From CAYRFQ01 sp964423615 (GTDB lineage: Bacteria > Planctomycetota > Planctomycetia > Gemmatales > Gemmataceae), in contig CAYRFQ010000095.1 in the NCBI GenBank assembly GCA_964423615.1, positions 1 through 31,310 on the forward strand: a DNA stretch of 31,310 nucleotides, read 5' to 3'. Below are positions 1-8,525 of the stretch, piece after piece (within the stretch, counting starts at the first letter, position 1; each line of letters begins with the position of its first letter). The position numbers and the translations under genes are program-made. Below the pieces are notes generated by a model. It was not told the origin of the DNA, searched no databases, and saw nothing but the letters and a program-made list of their open reading frames with translations.

Positions 1-957
1 CGAAGCCAACGCCACAGCTTCTCAATCGGGTTGAGCCAAGGCGAGTACGTCGGCAACCACACGGCCTCGATCTTGGGCCAGTGCTCCAACGCCTCAAGGA
101 CCTCTGGATGGGTGTGGATCGACCAGTTGTCTTGGATCACATAGACCACCTCAGCTCGGTCGTAGACGTCGGCCAAACGCTCGTACATGGCAATGACTTT
201 CTCCCGTCCGCACTTGTATCCATCGAGATAATCGACGCGACCGGTCCGAGCGTTGAGGGCTCCGATGATGCGCCATTGCTGTTGTTTGGTTCCTTGCCGA
301 TCGGCCAACACACCATCGGCGTCGGCCCAATCTCTCGATTCGCAGGGCCAGCGATAATAACTCATCTCATCGAGAAACACACTCACGACTCGCTCCGGAG
401 TGATAGCCGTGTGGCGAAGGCACTGGTCGAGGTAATCGCATTTGTCCAAGTACTCCGGGTCGGGACTGAAGTGTTGGACTTTCGCACTTCGCAACTTCAG
501 TCCCAGACGACCAGGCAGCCGCGATATGCCCGAGAGACTGTAGTGGGCCAACGATTCGATACTGGCGCGGATCGTGCGAAGCGTCCAGCGAGACGGTTTG
601 GGGCCGTTGGGATGGGGACTCGCTTCTTGGCGAGCTTTCTCGTCGGGTCCCTGGCGCAGAGTCTCTTGGAGTTGTTGTTTTTGGTCAAAAGCAACTTCGT
701 CGGTCGCCGCCGTGTTGTCGACCTCTTAAGCCATCGAGTCCATTGGTTTGGTAGGCATCGAGCCAACCATAGACGGTGTCGGGGTCTCTGGGCTTCAGGA
801 GCCCTTCTTGAGCCACCCGATGGGCCGAGCGTCCGTCAGCGATCTGGAGCATGGCCGCGGAGCGTTCGCGGACGTAGGGTTTGGGGTCGTGGTCTCTAGC
901 CTCGAGCAGTTCGTGGCGTTGAGATTGGGTCAGGGTCAAAGTACGTCGGTGAGCCAT
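1..957 (-). CDS. IS630-family transposase, partial at window edge, read through a +1 frameshift
   Basis: DDE transposase of an IS630-type insertion sequence. The N-terminal helix-turn-helix part runs from ATG at 957 (MAHRRTLTLTQSQRHELLEA) to a TGA at 687-685. The catalytic part continues in the +1 frame from 686 to the window edge without any stop. It holds the expected acidic residues in VFLDEMSYY, VYVIQDNWSIH and the C-terminal signature LPTYSPWLNPIEKLWRWL, which supplies the Glu. The frame change falls exactly on TTT TGA C, where tRNA-Phe could slip +1 onto an overlapping TTT; protein homology-like sequence continues smoothly across it (GGDRRSCF then DQKQQLQETL). An upstream in-frame ATG at 1032 would add 25 residues, but MAHRR fits the family better. 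The last residues lie outside the window. The frameshift could be programmed or a mutation. Confidence 0.88.
686..694 (-). promoter_or_regulatory. candidate +1 frameshift site (TTT TGA C)
   Basis: On the minus strand the zero frame reads TGC TTT TGA. Slipping one base forward lets the same Phe tRNA pair with the next TTT (689-687) and places GAC (686-684) in the A site. This is the same logic as the CTT TGA C site in the RF2 gene prfB. No obvious purine-rich stimulator is seen directly upstream on the minus strand. Whether it is used is unproven. Confidence 0.45.
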
Positions 958-1042
958 CACGTTTCCAAGAAGAACAAGGTCAAAAAGGGCGAACTCTGTT
1001 TCTACGAAATCTTTACCGATTTTGATCGTCAAAACTCATAAG

Positions 1043-1752
1043 GGTCGACGAATATTCGTCTCGCGTTCCCCGTGCCAAGTGTTTGGCACACAGATAACTG
1101 TTGACGACGACAGGCAGTGGCGTTTCCATGAGTTGGCTCCGATAAGGTGAATGGAATCCTTGCCCAACCAATCTTGGAACAACCGATTTTGCTGGTTGCC
1201 GTACCTGGCAAAAATGGGGCGATTTCTCAAACTCTACTCGCGGAAAGAGACTTGAATGGCATGAGGTGAGTAGGTGGAAACTAATTCAGATCCGGACGTG
1301 CCGGATTGCATGAAATGTAAGGAAGCTTGCGTTTGCAAGACTGATTAAAACAATGACGGATGCAACGAATAATTGCGAGTTTGCCCAATCAATGCGAAAA
1401 CTACCGCGGTATGAGGGGACCGCTGTCGGCAACTGCTCAAATTATGAAAAATCGGGGGACGAGTACCCTGTGAACATCTGGAACGGCAAACTGTTGCAGT
1501 CGAATAGACTCCAGGTAACAACCTCAGCTAACTTGGCGTAGAGTGCGTTACTCGACACTCCTCGATGCTTGGCAAGAAAACTTCAATCTAATGTATATCT
1601 TAATTCACATTGCGTTTTTCGCATCTACTGTCAAGAAATGGAGAGAGTTACGTCTGTAGGTTCACCTTCCATGGGCCTCGAATTCCTCAAATTTACGGCA
1701 CGGACTTCCACGAGCAGATGTCAGATTGGGATATAAGCGGATGGCGGGTCGT
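1043..1752. other. intergenic stretch, no supported gene
   Basis: About 700 bases without a convincing gene. Short open frames (for example 1353-1541 plus) lack a ribosome binding site and any recognisable motif. Two small symmetrical sites stand out close to the IS end: a perfect 14-bp palindrome at 1047-1060 (GACGAATATTCGTC) and a hairpin at 1072-1089 (GTGCCAA, loop GTGT, TTGGCAC). A weak hairpin, CTTGC-GTTT-GCAAG, lies near 1326-1339. No T-tract follows any of them. Confidence 0.5.
1047..1060. repeat. 14-bp perfect palindrome beside the IS end
   Basis: GACGAATATTCGTC equals its own reverse complement. It could be a protein-binding site, part of the IS end, or chance. Confidence 0.4.
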
Positions 1753-4700
1753 TTAGTTGGGTCCTACCGACCAAATCCGAAGACCGGAATCGAATAAATC
1801 ACCCCCGCTTGCAATTCGATTGCCATCCGGGCTGAATCGAACAACCCCGACGCCGGTGGGCAAATCGGATCCGTCCAGTTTAAGCAACTCCTCACCGAAG
1901 CGGGTGTCCCAGATTCGGATCGTTTTGTCCTTGCCTCCGCTGACAATTCGCTTGCCGTCCGCACTGGCGGTAACGCTGTTGACTTTTTCCGAGTGTCCTC
2001 TCAGTACAACAATCTGCTCGCTGGTAGCGACATCCCACACGCGAATTGTTTTGTCCGAACCGCAGCTCACGATCCGGTCGCTGTCGGGGCAGAAAACGAC
2101 GTCATGAATCTCCGCCGTGTGACCTGTAAAGCTGCGTAACTTTTGGCCGGACTTGGCGTCCCATAGCAGCAGAATCCCGGATTCTTTTCCGCGGGAAACG
2201 AGGTACTTTCCGTTTGGGCTATACACTGTCGGTCCAACGGCGCCATCTAGCTTAAGAAGCTTGATTCCGGTACGACTATCGAGAATGTCGGTTTGCTTCC
2301 AACCAGAAACGGCGAGCCGGTTGCCGTCCGGGGAAAACGCGATAACGTTGGTGCGGGTGATGGGCGAGAAATATGCTGGCGGCCTGTCGACAACCAACAG
2401 CTCCTTGCCCGTGTCCGTGTCCCAGATCCGAACCGGTGTTTTTTTGACCAGACGAACCCGGCCGACGCTTACTCCGGCGATCCGCTTGCCGTCCGGGCTG
2501 ACGGCGACACTACTTATTGCGGTGCCGAAAGGGATACGCGAAGTTCTCAGTTCTTTGCCGGTTGTGAGATCCCACAGGTTCAGCGTCTTGTCGTGACTGG
2601 AACTGACCAATCGGTTTCGGCCTGGAATAAACGCCACGCTGGAGATTCCCGCACGATGTCCTTTCAGCGGCAAATATTCTTGATTACCGTTGGAATTCCA
2701 GATTCGTACTTCGCGTGTGCTGCTGACGCTGACTATTTGATTATCCGGACAGAAGCGAACGTTGTTGACGGTTCCGGTGTGCCCCTTGAGCACTTTGTTA
2801 ACGCTGCCAGCTTCAGCCTTCCAAACCCGGACAGTGGAATCTTCCGCTCCACTTACAATCTGCTTGCCGTCCGGACTGAAAGCGACACATTTAATGACGC
2901 CGGAATGTCCATCCAGCTTGTGGATCAGTTGACCGGACTTCACATTCCATAATCGCAATTCAAACACTTTCGTGGGTTCCCATCGGCCTCGAAATCCACC
3001 GCCCCCGGACACCAACTTTGTTCCGTCCGGACTGAACGCCAAACAAAAGACATCACACTCGTGATATTCGGCCATCCTGAGAGGCTGATCTTTATCGATG
3101 TCCCAAATTGTGACAGAGCAGCGACCATTGCCACCATTTCGCCCGGATCCGGCAGCAAGTTTCTTGCCGTCGGGACTGAAGGCAAGGCTAATGACTACGG
3201 TGGACCCCCACTTAGTTGACCAAATCCGTTTACCCGTGGCAACATCCCAAACTTTCAGATCACCATTTTGACTGCCATACGCAACCAGTTTGCCGTCTCT
3301 TGAAAAAGTCACACAACGAATTTCATCACTGCCGGCGTCGATGATTTGTTTATTTTCTCCCGTTTCGGCATCCCAAATGCGGATACGACTGTCGTTAGTG
3401 TATGTGCTTCTACCCTCTGGTTTGAACCAGTGGGAACTACATGCGACAAACTTGCCGTCGGGACTGTACACAATGTGTCTCATGGAGTTCGCCTGGCCCT
3501 TACAGGCGAGGACTTCTTCGCCAGTGTCGGTATCCAGGATGCGTACTTCAGACGGACGGTAAGTTTTCGAATACCTGCTCGAAAAGTAAGATTTTTTGTA
3601 GAATGTGACCGCAATTCTCTTCCCATCAGGACTGACCACTCCCCCGGAATACTTGTCGTCCAACAAGTAGGACGGTCCCTTCCAAAGATTCAGAAAGTAA
3701 TAATATTCAACGTTGCGCAAGTCCTTCTGAGTCTGTTTCAGAAACTTGAGTGCCGCGGATTTGTTACCAGCCTTCCAGGACAGCTCGGCCAAAAGCAGCA
3801 GATTTCGGTAAGACCGTAGTTGGGCAATATCCCGCTCCCGTTCGGCTTTTTCCTGTTGCTCCTCGGCTATCTTCTTTTGCGCCTCTGCTGCCCGGGTTTT
3901 CTTGTCGGCGATATCATGTTGCTTGCGTTCCAGGAATGCCTGTTCCATTGCATCCAGAGCGAAATACGATGAAACCACAGTACCCAGTACAAGTGCAATC
4001 ACCAGCGAAGCACTCAGTGAGGCAACCATCGGATTCCGTTTGCACCAACGCCAGAGGCGTTCTGCCCGGCTAACCGGGCGGGCGAGAATCGGCACGCCGG
4101 CTTGAAATCGGTCTAATTCCTCAGCCAAATCGGCGGCGGTCGCGTAGCGTTTATGTGGTTCTTTTTCCAGGCACCTGAGGCAGATGGTTTCCAGGTCTTT
4201 CGGAATGCCGGTTTGCAACTCGGACGGCGGCGTCGGTGGATCGTTGATGACCTTGGCCAAGATGTCGAACCGTGAGGTCGCGCTGAATGGCCGCTGACAC
4301 GTCAGGCACTCATACAAAATCGCGCCAAGCGCATAAACGTCCGTCCAAGCACCAACGAGATGATTCTCTCCTTTTGCCTGCTCGGGAGCCATGTAAGCCG
4401 GCGTCCCCATGATCGCGTTTTCCACGGTCAGGCCGTCGTCGGCCTGCGTGTCCTTGGCCAGGCCGAAGTCGGTGATTTTTGGCGTATTCTGCCGGTTCAT
4501 CAAGATGTTACCCGGTTTCAAATCCCGGTGCACCACGCCCTTTTCATGGGCCGCTTGCATGCCGCGAGCCAACTGCTCGACCAGCCGTGCAGCTTCGGAC
4601 GCGTTCAGTCGCTGGCGTTTGAGCCTGTCGGCGAGATTGCCCCCTTCCGTCAGTTCCAGCGCGAAATAATGCTTACCGTTGTGTTCTCCGACGTCGTGGA

Positions 4701-5466
4701 TCTGCACGATCGCTGCATGATGCAATCTGGCAACGGCTTTGGCCTCGCGTTCGAAGCGTAGCACCCGATCCGATGAGGCCCGCTCACCCTGCAATATCAT
4801 CTTGAGAGCGACAAGCCGATCCAAACCCAGGTGGCGGGCTTTGTAAACGACACCCATCGCACCGCGGCCGAGTTCGCCAAGGATTTCATAGCCGGGAATC
4901 ATGTCCCGGTTGGCTGTCGCTTGTTGGCCAATCGTAGATGTCGGATTTGATTGACCCTGGAAATATTGCTCGGCGGAGACCGTTCGTTGCGAGTCGAATT
5001 GTCGGATCAGCTCGGCCTTAAGTGAAGGAAATCGGCGAATGTACTCGTCGACGGTTGGACTCGCCCCACGCTTGAGACGCACGCATACGTGCTCGGCAAT
5101 AAGATCGAGCATCACCGGTTTGAAGTGCACAATCGATGGATGATGCTTGAGGTAAAACTCCAACAACCCATTCTGGCCGGCCTTTCGGCGTTGGGCCACG
5201 TCCTGACGAAAAAAATCCAACTGCTGTGCGTCTGCAAACCTGCCCAGGAGATCACTCCAGTTCGCCGTGTCGGGCCCCATCCGGCCGAGATCGAAGCCCA
5301 GTTCCGACGTGGTTTGCATCCTGAGCAACTCATCAATTTCACGGAACAGCTCCGGATCATTACGCCGAAGGTCATCCAGGTAAACCGCTCTCTGGTCGGG
5401 CTCCAACTCCAGTGCTCGCTCGTGCGCTTCGGTGAGCCGTTTCCATTTCTGCTGTTCAGGCGTCAT
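1753..5466 (-). CDS. Ser/Thr protein kinase with transmembrane segment and WD40 propellers
   Basis: Eukaryotic-like receptor kinase of 1237 residues. Residues 1-190 form an N-terminal helical region typical of planctomycete kinases. The kinase domain covers about 193-456: glycine loop GELGRGAMGVV (197-207), catalytic Lys222, HRDLKPGN at 313-320 with Asp315, DFG at 333-335, and YMAPEQ near 358-363. All catalytic residues are present. A single membrane span at about 482-503 follows WCKRNP, then a charged coiled coil (about 510-560). The rest, about 600-1237, holds some 14 WD40 blades marked by repeated SPDGK turns and closing VWD/IWD, enough for two seven-bladed propellers. The kinase should be cytoplasmic and the propellers outside the membrane, probably sensing ligands. 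The ATG overlaps the end of the sigma factor gene by 11 bases, so translation is probably coupled. Substrate and ligand are unknown. Confidence 0.93.
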   Translation of the reverse strand: MTPEQQKWKRLTEAHERALELEPDQRAVYLDDLRRNDPELFREIDELLRMQTTSELGFDLGRMGPDTANWSDLLGRFADAQQLDFFRQDVAQRRKAGQNGLLEFYLKHHPSIVHFKPVMLDLIAEHVCVRLKRGASPTVDEYIRRFPSLKAELIRQFDSQRTVSAEQYFQGQSNPTSTIGQQATANRDMIPGYEILGELGRGAMGVVYKARHLGLDRLVALKMILQGERASSDRVLRFEREAKAVARLHHAAIVQIHDVGEHNGKHYFALELTEGGNLADRLKRQRLNASEAARLVEQLARGMQAAHEKGVVHRDLKPGNILMNRQNTPKITDFGLAKDTQADDGLTVENAIMGTPAYMAPEQAKGENHLVGAWTDVYALGAILYECLTCQRPFSATSRFDILAKVINDPPTPPSELQTGIPKDLETICLRCLEKEPHKRYATAADLAEELDRFQAGVPILARPVSRAERLWRWCKRNPMVASLSASLVIALVLGTVVSSYFALDAMEQAFLERKQHDIADKKTRAAEAQKKIAEEQQEKAERERDIAQLRSYRNLLLLAELSWKAGNKSAALKFLKQTQKDLRNVEYYYFLNLWKGPSYLLDDKYSGGVVSPDGKRIAVTFYKKSYFSSRYSKTYRPSEVRILDTDTGEEVLACKGQANSMRHIVYSPDGKFVACSSHWFKPEGRSTYTNDSRIRIWDAETGENKQIIDAGSDEIRCVTFSRDGKLVAYGSQNGDLKVWDVATGKRIWSTKWGSTVVISLAFSPDGKKLAAGSGRNGGNGRCSVTIWDIDKDQPLRMAEYHECDVFCLAFSPDGTKLVSGGGGFRGRWEPTKVFELRLWNVKSGQLIHKLDGHSGVIKCVAFSPDGKQIVSGAEDSTVRVWKAEAGSVNKVLKGHTGTVNNVRFCPDNQIVSVSSTREVRIWNSNGNQEYLPLKGHRAGISSVAFIPGRNRLVSSSHDKTLNLWDLTTGKELRTSRIPFGTAISSVAVSPDGKRIAGVSVGRVRLVKKTPVRIWDTDTGKELLVVDRPPAYFSPITRTNVIAFSPDGNRLAVSGWKQTDILDSRTGIKLLKLDGAVGPTVYSPNGKYLVSRGKESGILLLWDAKSGQKLRSFTGHTAEIHDVVFCPDSDRIVSCGSDKTIRVWDVATSEQIVVLRGHSEKVNSVTASADGKRIVSGGKDKTIRIWDTRFGEELLKLDGSDLPTGVGVVRFSPDGNRIASGGDLFDSGLRIWSVGPN

Positions 5467-6046
5467 CTCGGTAAACCCTCAACTCATTTTGCACCCAATG
5501 TTGGGCTCGCGCGAAGCATCCCTTGACCCTGGTCTCACTCATCTCCAGGCGTTCCGCAATCTCGGCATATGTGCAGTTCAGAAATGTGCGAATTCGAAAC
5601 ACCGCCGCCTCGTCGGGAGCGAACGCTTGAAAGCGGTCAAGCGCCCCCTGAAGATCAATCAGCACGTCGTTGAAGGCTTGTGCCTGGTGACCACCTTCAA
5701 GATCACTTTCGATCGCGACATGGTGGTTGTCGCCGCCGCGCTTCATGGCTTTTTTCTTGCGGGCGGAATCAATCATCAAATCGTGTATCTTGATGGACAC
5801 CCACGAGTAGAATCGCCGCCGATCACCCGGACGCCAGTCCGTTTTGTTGTTGCCCACAACTCGTAAAAAGGCCTCGTCGACAAGATAGGTCGTTGACATG
5901 CTCAACTCGTTTGCAGTTCGATTCTTGCGCGCGGCAGCAATCGCTCGTAACTCTTGTTCGACCAAAACGTAAAGCTGATTTGCAGCGGAAACGTCTCCGG
6001 ATTCTGCTTGTTGGAGCAAGACCGTCAATTCACCTGGTTCGTCCAT
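5456..6046 (-). CDS. ECF-type RNA polymerase sigma factor
   Basis: Sigma factor of 196 residues of the Sigma70_ECF type (PF07638/TIGR02999-like, abundant in planctomycetes). Region 2 lies at about 10-95, with VDEAFLRVVG and the DNA-melting helix RRRFYSWVSIKIHDLMIDSARKKK. Region 4 lies at about 130-190, with the helix-turn-helix CTYAEIAERLEMSETRVKGCFARA. The start ATG at 6046 has GGGAGA about 8 bases upstream. The 3' end overlaps the kinase gene start. In this family the sigma factor is commonly encoded next to a Ser/Thr kinase that is thought to control it by phosphorylation; no anti-sigma factor is seen here. No second start codon competes. Confidence 0.92.
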   Translation of the reverse strand: MDEPGELTVLLQQAESGDVSAANQLYVLVEQELRAIAAARKNRTANELSMSTTYLVDEAFLRVVGNNKTDWRPGDRRRFYSWVSIKIHDLMIDSARKKKAMKRGGDNHHVAIESDLEGGHQAQAFNDVLIDLQGALDRFQAFAPDEAAVFRIRTFLNCTYAEIAERLEMSETRVKGCFARAQHWVQNELRVYRDDA

Positions 6047-6250
6047 CCCAAACTCTCCCGAAAAACGAGCCGTTCACCTCTCTTGTTTCGGTCATCCCTA
6101 CCGTTTGATTATTTTTTCAGACTTTTTGTGCCTACTTTTGCGGTCTGCTTAATACACGCGAGAACATTTCTGTTCGCGAAGTGAATTTGGCAGGGCACAA
6201 GTGGCTTTTTGTACATGCAGTGTAACGACCTAATTGTTTGGAGGATTATT
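6047..6250. promoter_or_regulatory. divergent intergenic region with probable promoters
   Basis: About 200 bases between the sigma/kinase pair (leftward) and the caspase cluster (rightward). Both transcription units must start here. It is AT-rich around 6106-6130. A good ribosome binding site (GGAGG, 6240-6244) precedes the ATG at 6251. I cannot place -35/-10 boxes with confidence. Confidence 0.5.
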
Positions 6251-7726
6251 ATGAAAACACCATCGCTTTTGAACCGGGTAGGCAAATATGCCCCGTCCTC
6301 TCCCGGCGTCCCGCCCTTTTCTTCAAGTGGAAAAGAAATTTCTTACTGCCAGTTCGAGTCACCGCGAATGTCTAATCGCCTTGTGAAATACTGGACCGTT
6401 GTCGCCATCGCCCTCACCTTTCTACTCCCTGCCTCTTCAATGGGTCAACGGAATTTAATCATCAAAATCAAAAACCCGAAATCGACATTCCGGGTTACAG
6501 CCTCGGCAGACCGAACCCCTCCCATTTATAAAGGAGGCGAATCCTTCAAACTAACCTTACGCACGACAGCGGATGCTTTTGTCTATGCCTTCAATTGCAC
6601 GGAAGATGGGGAAGTCTACTGCCTCTTCCCCAACCAGATCCAAACGGAGAACTACATCAAGGCCAACTCAGTTGTGACCATTCCCCCCGAGAAAGCGGAA
6701 TATGAAATCGGCGTGGTGGCCCCCTTCGGGAGCGAATATGTCAAGGTCATCGCAAGCAAGAAAAAACTGAATAGCCTCGATTTACAAACGCTGCAAAAAG
6801 CCGTGGCAACACAAATCAAGTCTCCCGGGGCGATCAAACTCCTTCAAGAACTGCGAAAAAAAGATTCACACGAATGGGCGGAAGATGCCGTGTTGATCCA
6901 AACAGTGGCTGCGGAAAAAAAGGGCCGAACTAAACCGAAGAATGAGTCAATGGCCGAGCGGAAGCAAAAACGACATCGACCCAAACTTATTGCCCTGCAC
7001 ATTGGCCTGAGCTACTACGAAGATCGAGGTGGTTTCCGTAACAGTGCCTGTGCCAGGGATGCCCAGGCGATGGCCAAAGTGATGAGGGATAAGGCCGGGT
7101 TCCAGGTTCAGACGATGCTCAACAAGGATGCTACCCGGAGCCGGATTATCGCAGCCCTGCAAGCGCTGGAGACCACGACAGCTCCAGGAGATATTATTGC
7201 CATTCACTGGTCTGGTAGTATCCACTATCAGCAGACATCCGGCCGACAGGTCGATGCGTTGGTTCCTTTCGATGCCGAGATGACCACGGTCACCGGAAGA
7301 ACTCGATCCCTCATCACCGAGAATGACCTGGCGGAGATCCTCGGCCGCCTCAAAGGCCGGCAGATCATCTGCCTGTTCGAAACTTACCGCTATTGCGAGT
7401 CACGTTTCGGTAGCCGAAGCATTAACGGCATTTTTGACAATCTGGTCAAAAGTCTAGCCGAGGTCCGTGGCGGGCAACCCAATCTGGTATTGATCGAAAG
7501 TTGCCAAAAGTCACAGAAGCCTTATGTGCATAAAGAATCCCATCTGAGCGTGATGACCCATTACTTCGCCAATACCCTTAACAAGACCGCTGATACTGCG
7601 ACTGTCGGCCAGCTGTATCAACAGATCGCGGATCAAGTTGAAACGTACGTCCGCGGTACTTACAAAGAGAGTCAGCGCCCTTCGCTCAGTTACCATGGGA
7701 GTCTCCATTTCTCGCTCGTTCGATGA
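6251..7726 (+). CDS. DUF4384 / caspase-like protein lacking the catalytic dyad
   Basis: Protein of 491 residues, probably exported or membrane-anchored. A hydrophobic segment (about 45-64, YWTVVAIALTFLLPASSMG) follows a 40-residue N-terminal extension. A DUF4384 domain lies at about 73-220 (YKGGESFKLTLRTTADAFVY, LFPN). A caspase (C14) fold lies at about 245-490, starting IALHIGLSYYEDRGGF and passing through ACARDAQAMAKVM. Where active members have SGHG this one has SGS (321-323, IAIHWSGSIHYQ), and where they have DxCHxG it has FETYRYCES (376-384), so both catalytic His and Cys appear lost. The start at 6251 is chosen for its GGAGG site; an ATG at 6368 would give a more ordinary signal peptide but has no such site. 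It is followed after 73 bases by a second DUF4384-like gene. Probable regulatory or scaffold role, by inference. Confidence 0.8.
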   Translation: MKTPSLLNRVGKYAPSSPGVPPFSSSGKEISYCQFESPRMSNRLVKYWTVVAIALTFLLPASSMGQRNLIIKIKNPKSTFRVTASADRTPPIYKGGESFKLTLRTTADAFVYAFNCTEDGEVYCLFPNQIQTENYIKANSVVTIPPEKAEYEIGVVAPFGSEYVKVIASKKKLNSLDLQTLQKAVATQIKSPGAIKLLQELRKKDSHEWAEDAVLIQTVAAEKKGRTKPKNESMAERKQKRHRPKLIALHIGLSYYEDRGGFRNSACARDAQAMAKVMRDKAGFQVQTMLNKDATRSRIIAALQALETTTAPGDIIAIHWSGSIHYQQTSGRQVDALVPFDAEMTTVTGRTRSLITENDLAEILGRLKGRQIICLFETYRYCESRFGSRSINGIFDNLVKSLAEVRGGQPNLVLIESCQKSQKPYVHKESHLSVMTHYFANTLNKTADTATVGQLYQQIADQVETYVRGTYKESQRPSLSYHGSLHFSLVR

Positions 7727-7799
7727 ATCTCGGAAAGTCACTCGAAGTTCCCGGAGCGCTTGCCCCGGGAAACTCCAACCATCAAGGAGCTTCAGATCA

Positions 7800-8405
7800 A
7801 TGGAAGTAACAGAGAATGCTTCACATGCCAAACTCAGGCTACTCTCCACGATCGCATTTCTGGGAGTCGTGATGAGTGTCCTGACGATCGTCACCCAGAC
7901 GTTGGATTTATTCTACATTCCGATGGTCAGCGAATGGGTCGACCACTGGATGGCCCATGAGAAGCTACCAACGCGAGCGGAAGTTGCCGACATCAGTGTC
8001 ACCATGGACCGCGACGACCGAACGTATCTCGCTGGTGACGATTTACAAATCTCTGTCATCAGCGATCAACCAGGGTACGTGTATGTATTCTCAAAATCCC
8101 AGTTCAACACGAAGCTGCTTTACCCGAAAAGGCCCGAACTCTCCAACAGCATCGCACAGAACAAGAAAATCCGGTGGACGACCAAAGTGGGACCGCCGTT
8201 CGGTGAACGTACCCTATGGGTCGTCGTTGCCCACGACCCGTTAACACTATCCGAAATCAGAGGGAGCGTGCCCACGGATTTGAATGTCCTCTCTGAGGAA
8301 CAAGTCGAGAAGCTCTATGACCGCCTCAAGGGTCGTGACACTTCGCAAGGCTGGAAATGGGCAGAGGCGAGCGCGACATTCGAAGTCATCAATCCCCAAC
8401 CGTGA
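7800..8405 (+). CDS. membrane-anchored DUF4384-like protein
   Basis: Protein of 201 residues starting at ATG 7800, with AAGGAG at 7784-7789. Open frame extends further upstream to 7638, but that part overlaps the previous gene and lacks a ribosome binding site. A transmembrane segment spans about 13-35 (RLLSTIAFLGVVMSVLTIVT). The rest has the features of DUF4384: YLAGDDLQISVISDQPGYVY, a LLYPK turn where the family has LFPN, and PPFGERTLWVVVAH. The same domain occurs in the gene just upstream, fused there to a caspase-like fold. The protein is probably anchored in the membrane facing outward. Its role is unknown; placement suggests it partners the two caspase-like proteins. Confidence 0.72.
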   Translation: MEVTENASHAKLRLLSTIAFLGVVMSVLTIVTQTLDLFYIPMVSEWVDHWMAHEKLPTRAEVADISVTMDRDDRTYLAGDDLQISVISDQPGYVYVFSKSQFNTKLLYPKRPELSNSIAQNKKIRWTTKVGPPFGERTLWVVVAHDPLTLSEIRGSVPTDLNVLSEEQVEKLYDRLKGRDTSQGWKWAEASATFEVINPQP

Positions 8406-8525
8406 GACAACCGTTTGTACGCACGTCCAAACTTGTCCCGGTATGTGCCAACAAGCCCGAAGGATGGGACATAAATTCCCCTCCATTGACTCCAGTTATC
8501 TCAGATTTTTTAGGAGAAAAGACCG

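Larger units (their letters stand above)
1..1042 (-). mobile_element. IS630-family insertion sequence, one end only
   Basis: The transposase identifies the element. The end upstream of the transposase start lies somewhere beyond 957, probably near 1040, but the matching terminal repeat is outside the window, so the boundary given here is approximate. The other end is cut off by position 1. Confidence 0.55.

Noticed and set aside
81..899. Long plus-strand open frame of 272 codons
   Set aside because: It is antisense to the IS630 transposase, whose minus-strand translation carries all the family motifs.
1353..1541. 62-codon plus-strand open frame
   Set aside because: No ribosome binding site, no recognisable motif, and isolated in non-coding DNA.
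7638..7799. Upstream extension of the DUF4384-like gene
   Set aside because: It overlaps the preceding coding sequence, while ATG 7800 has a good ribosome binding site.
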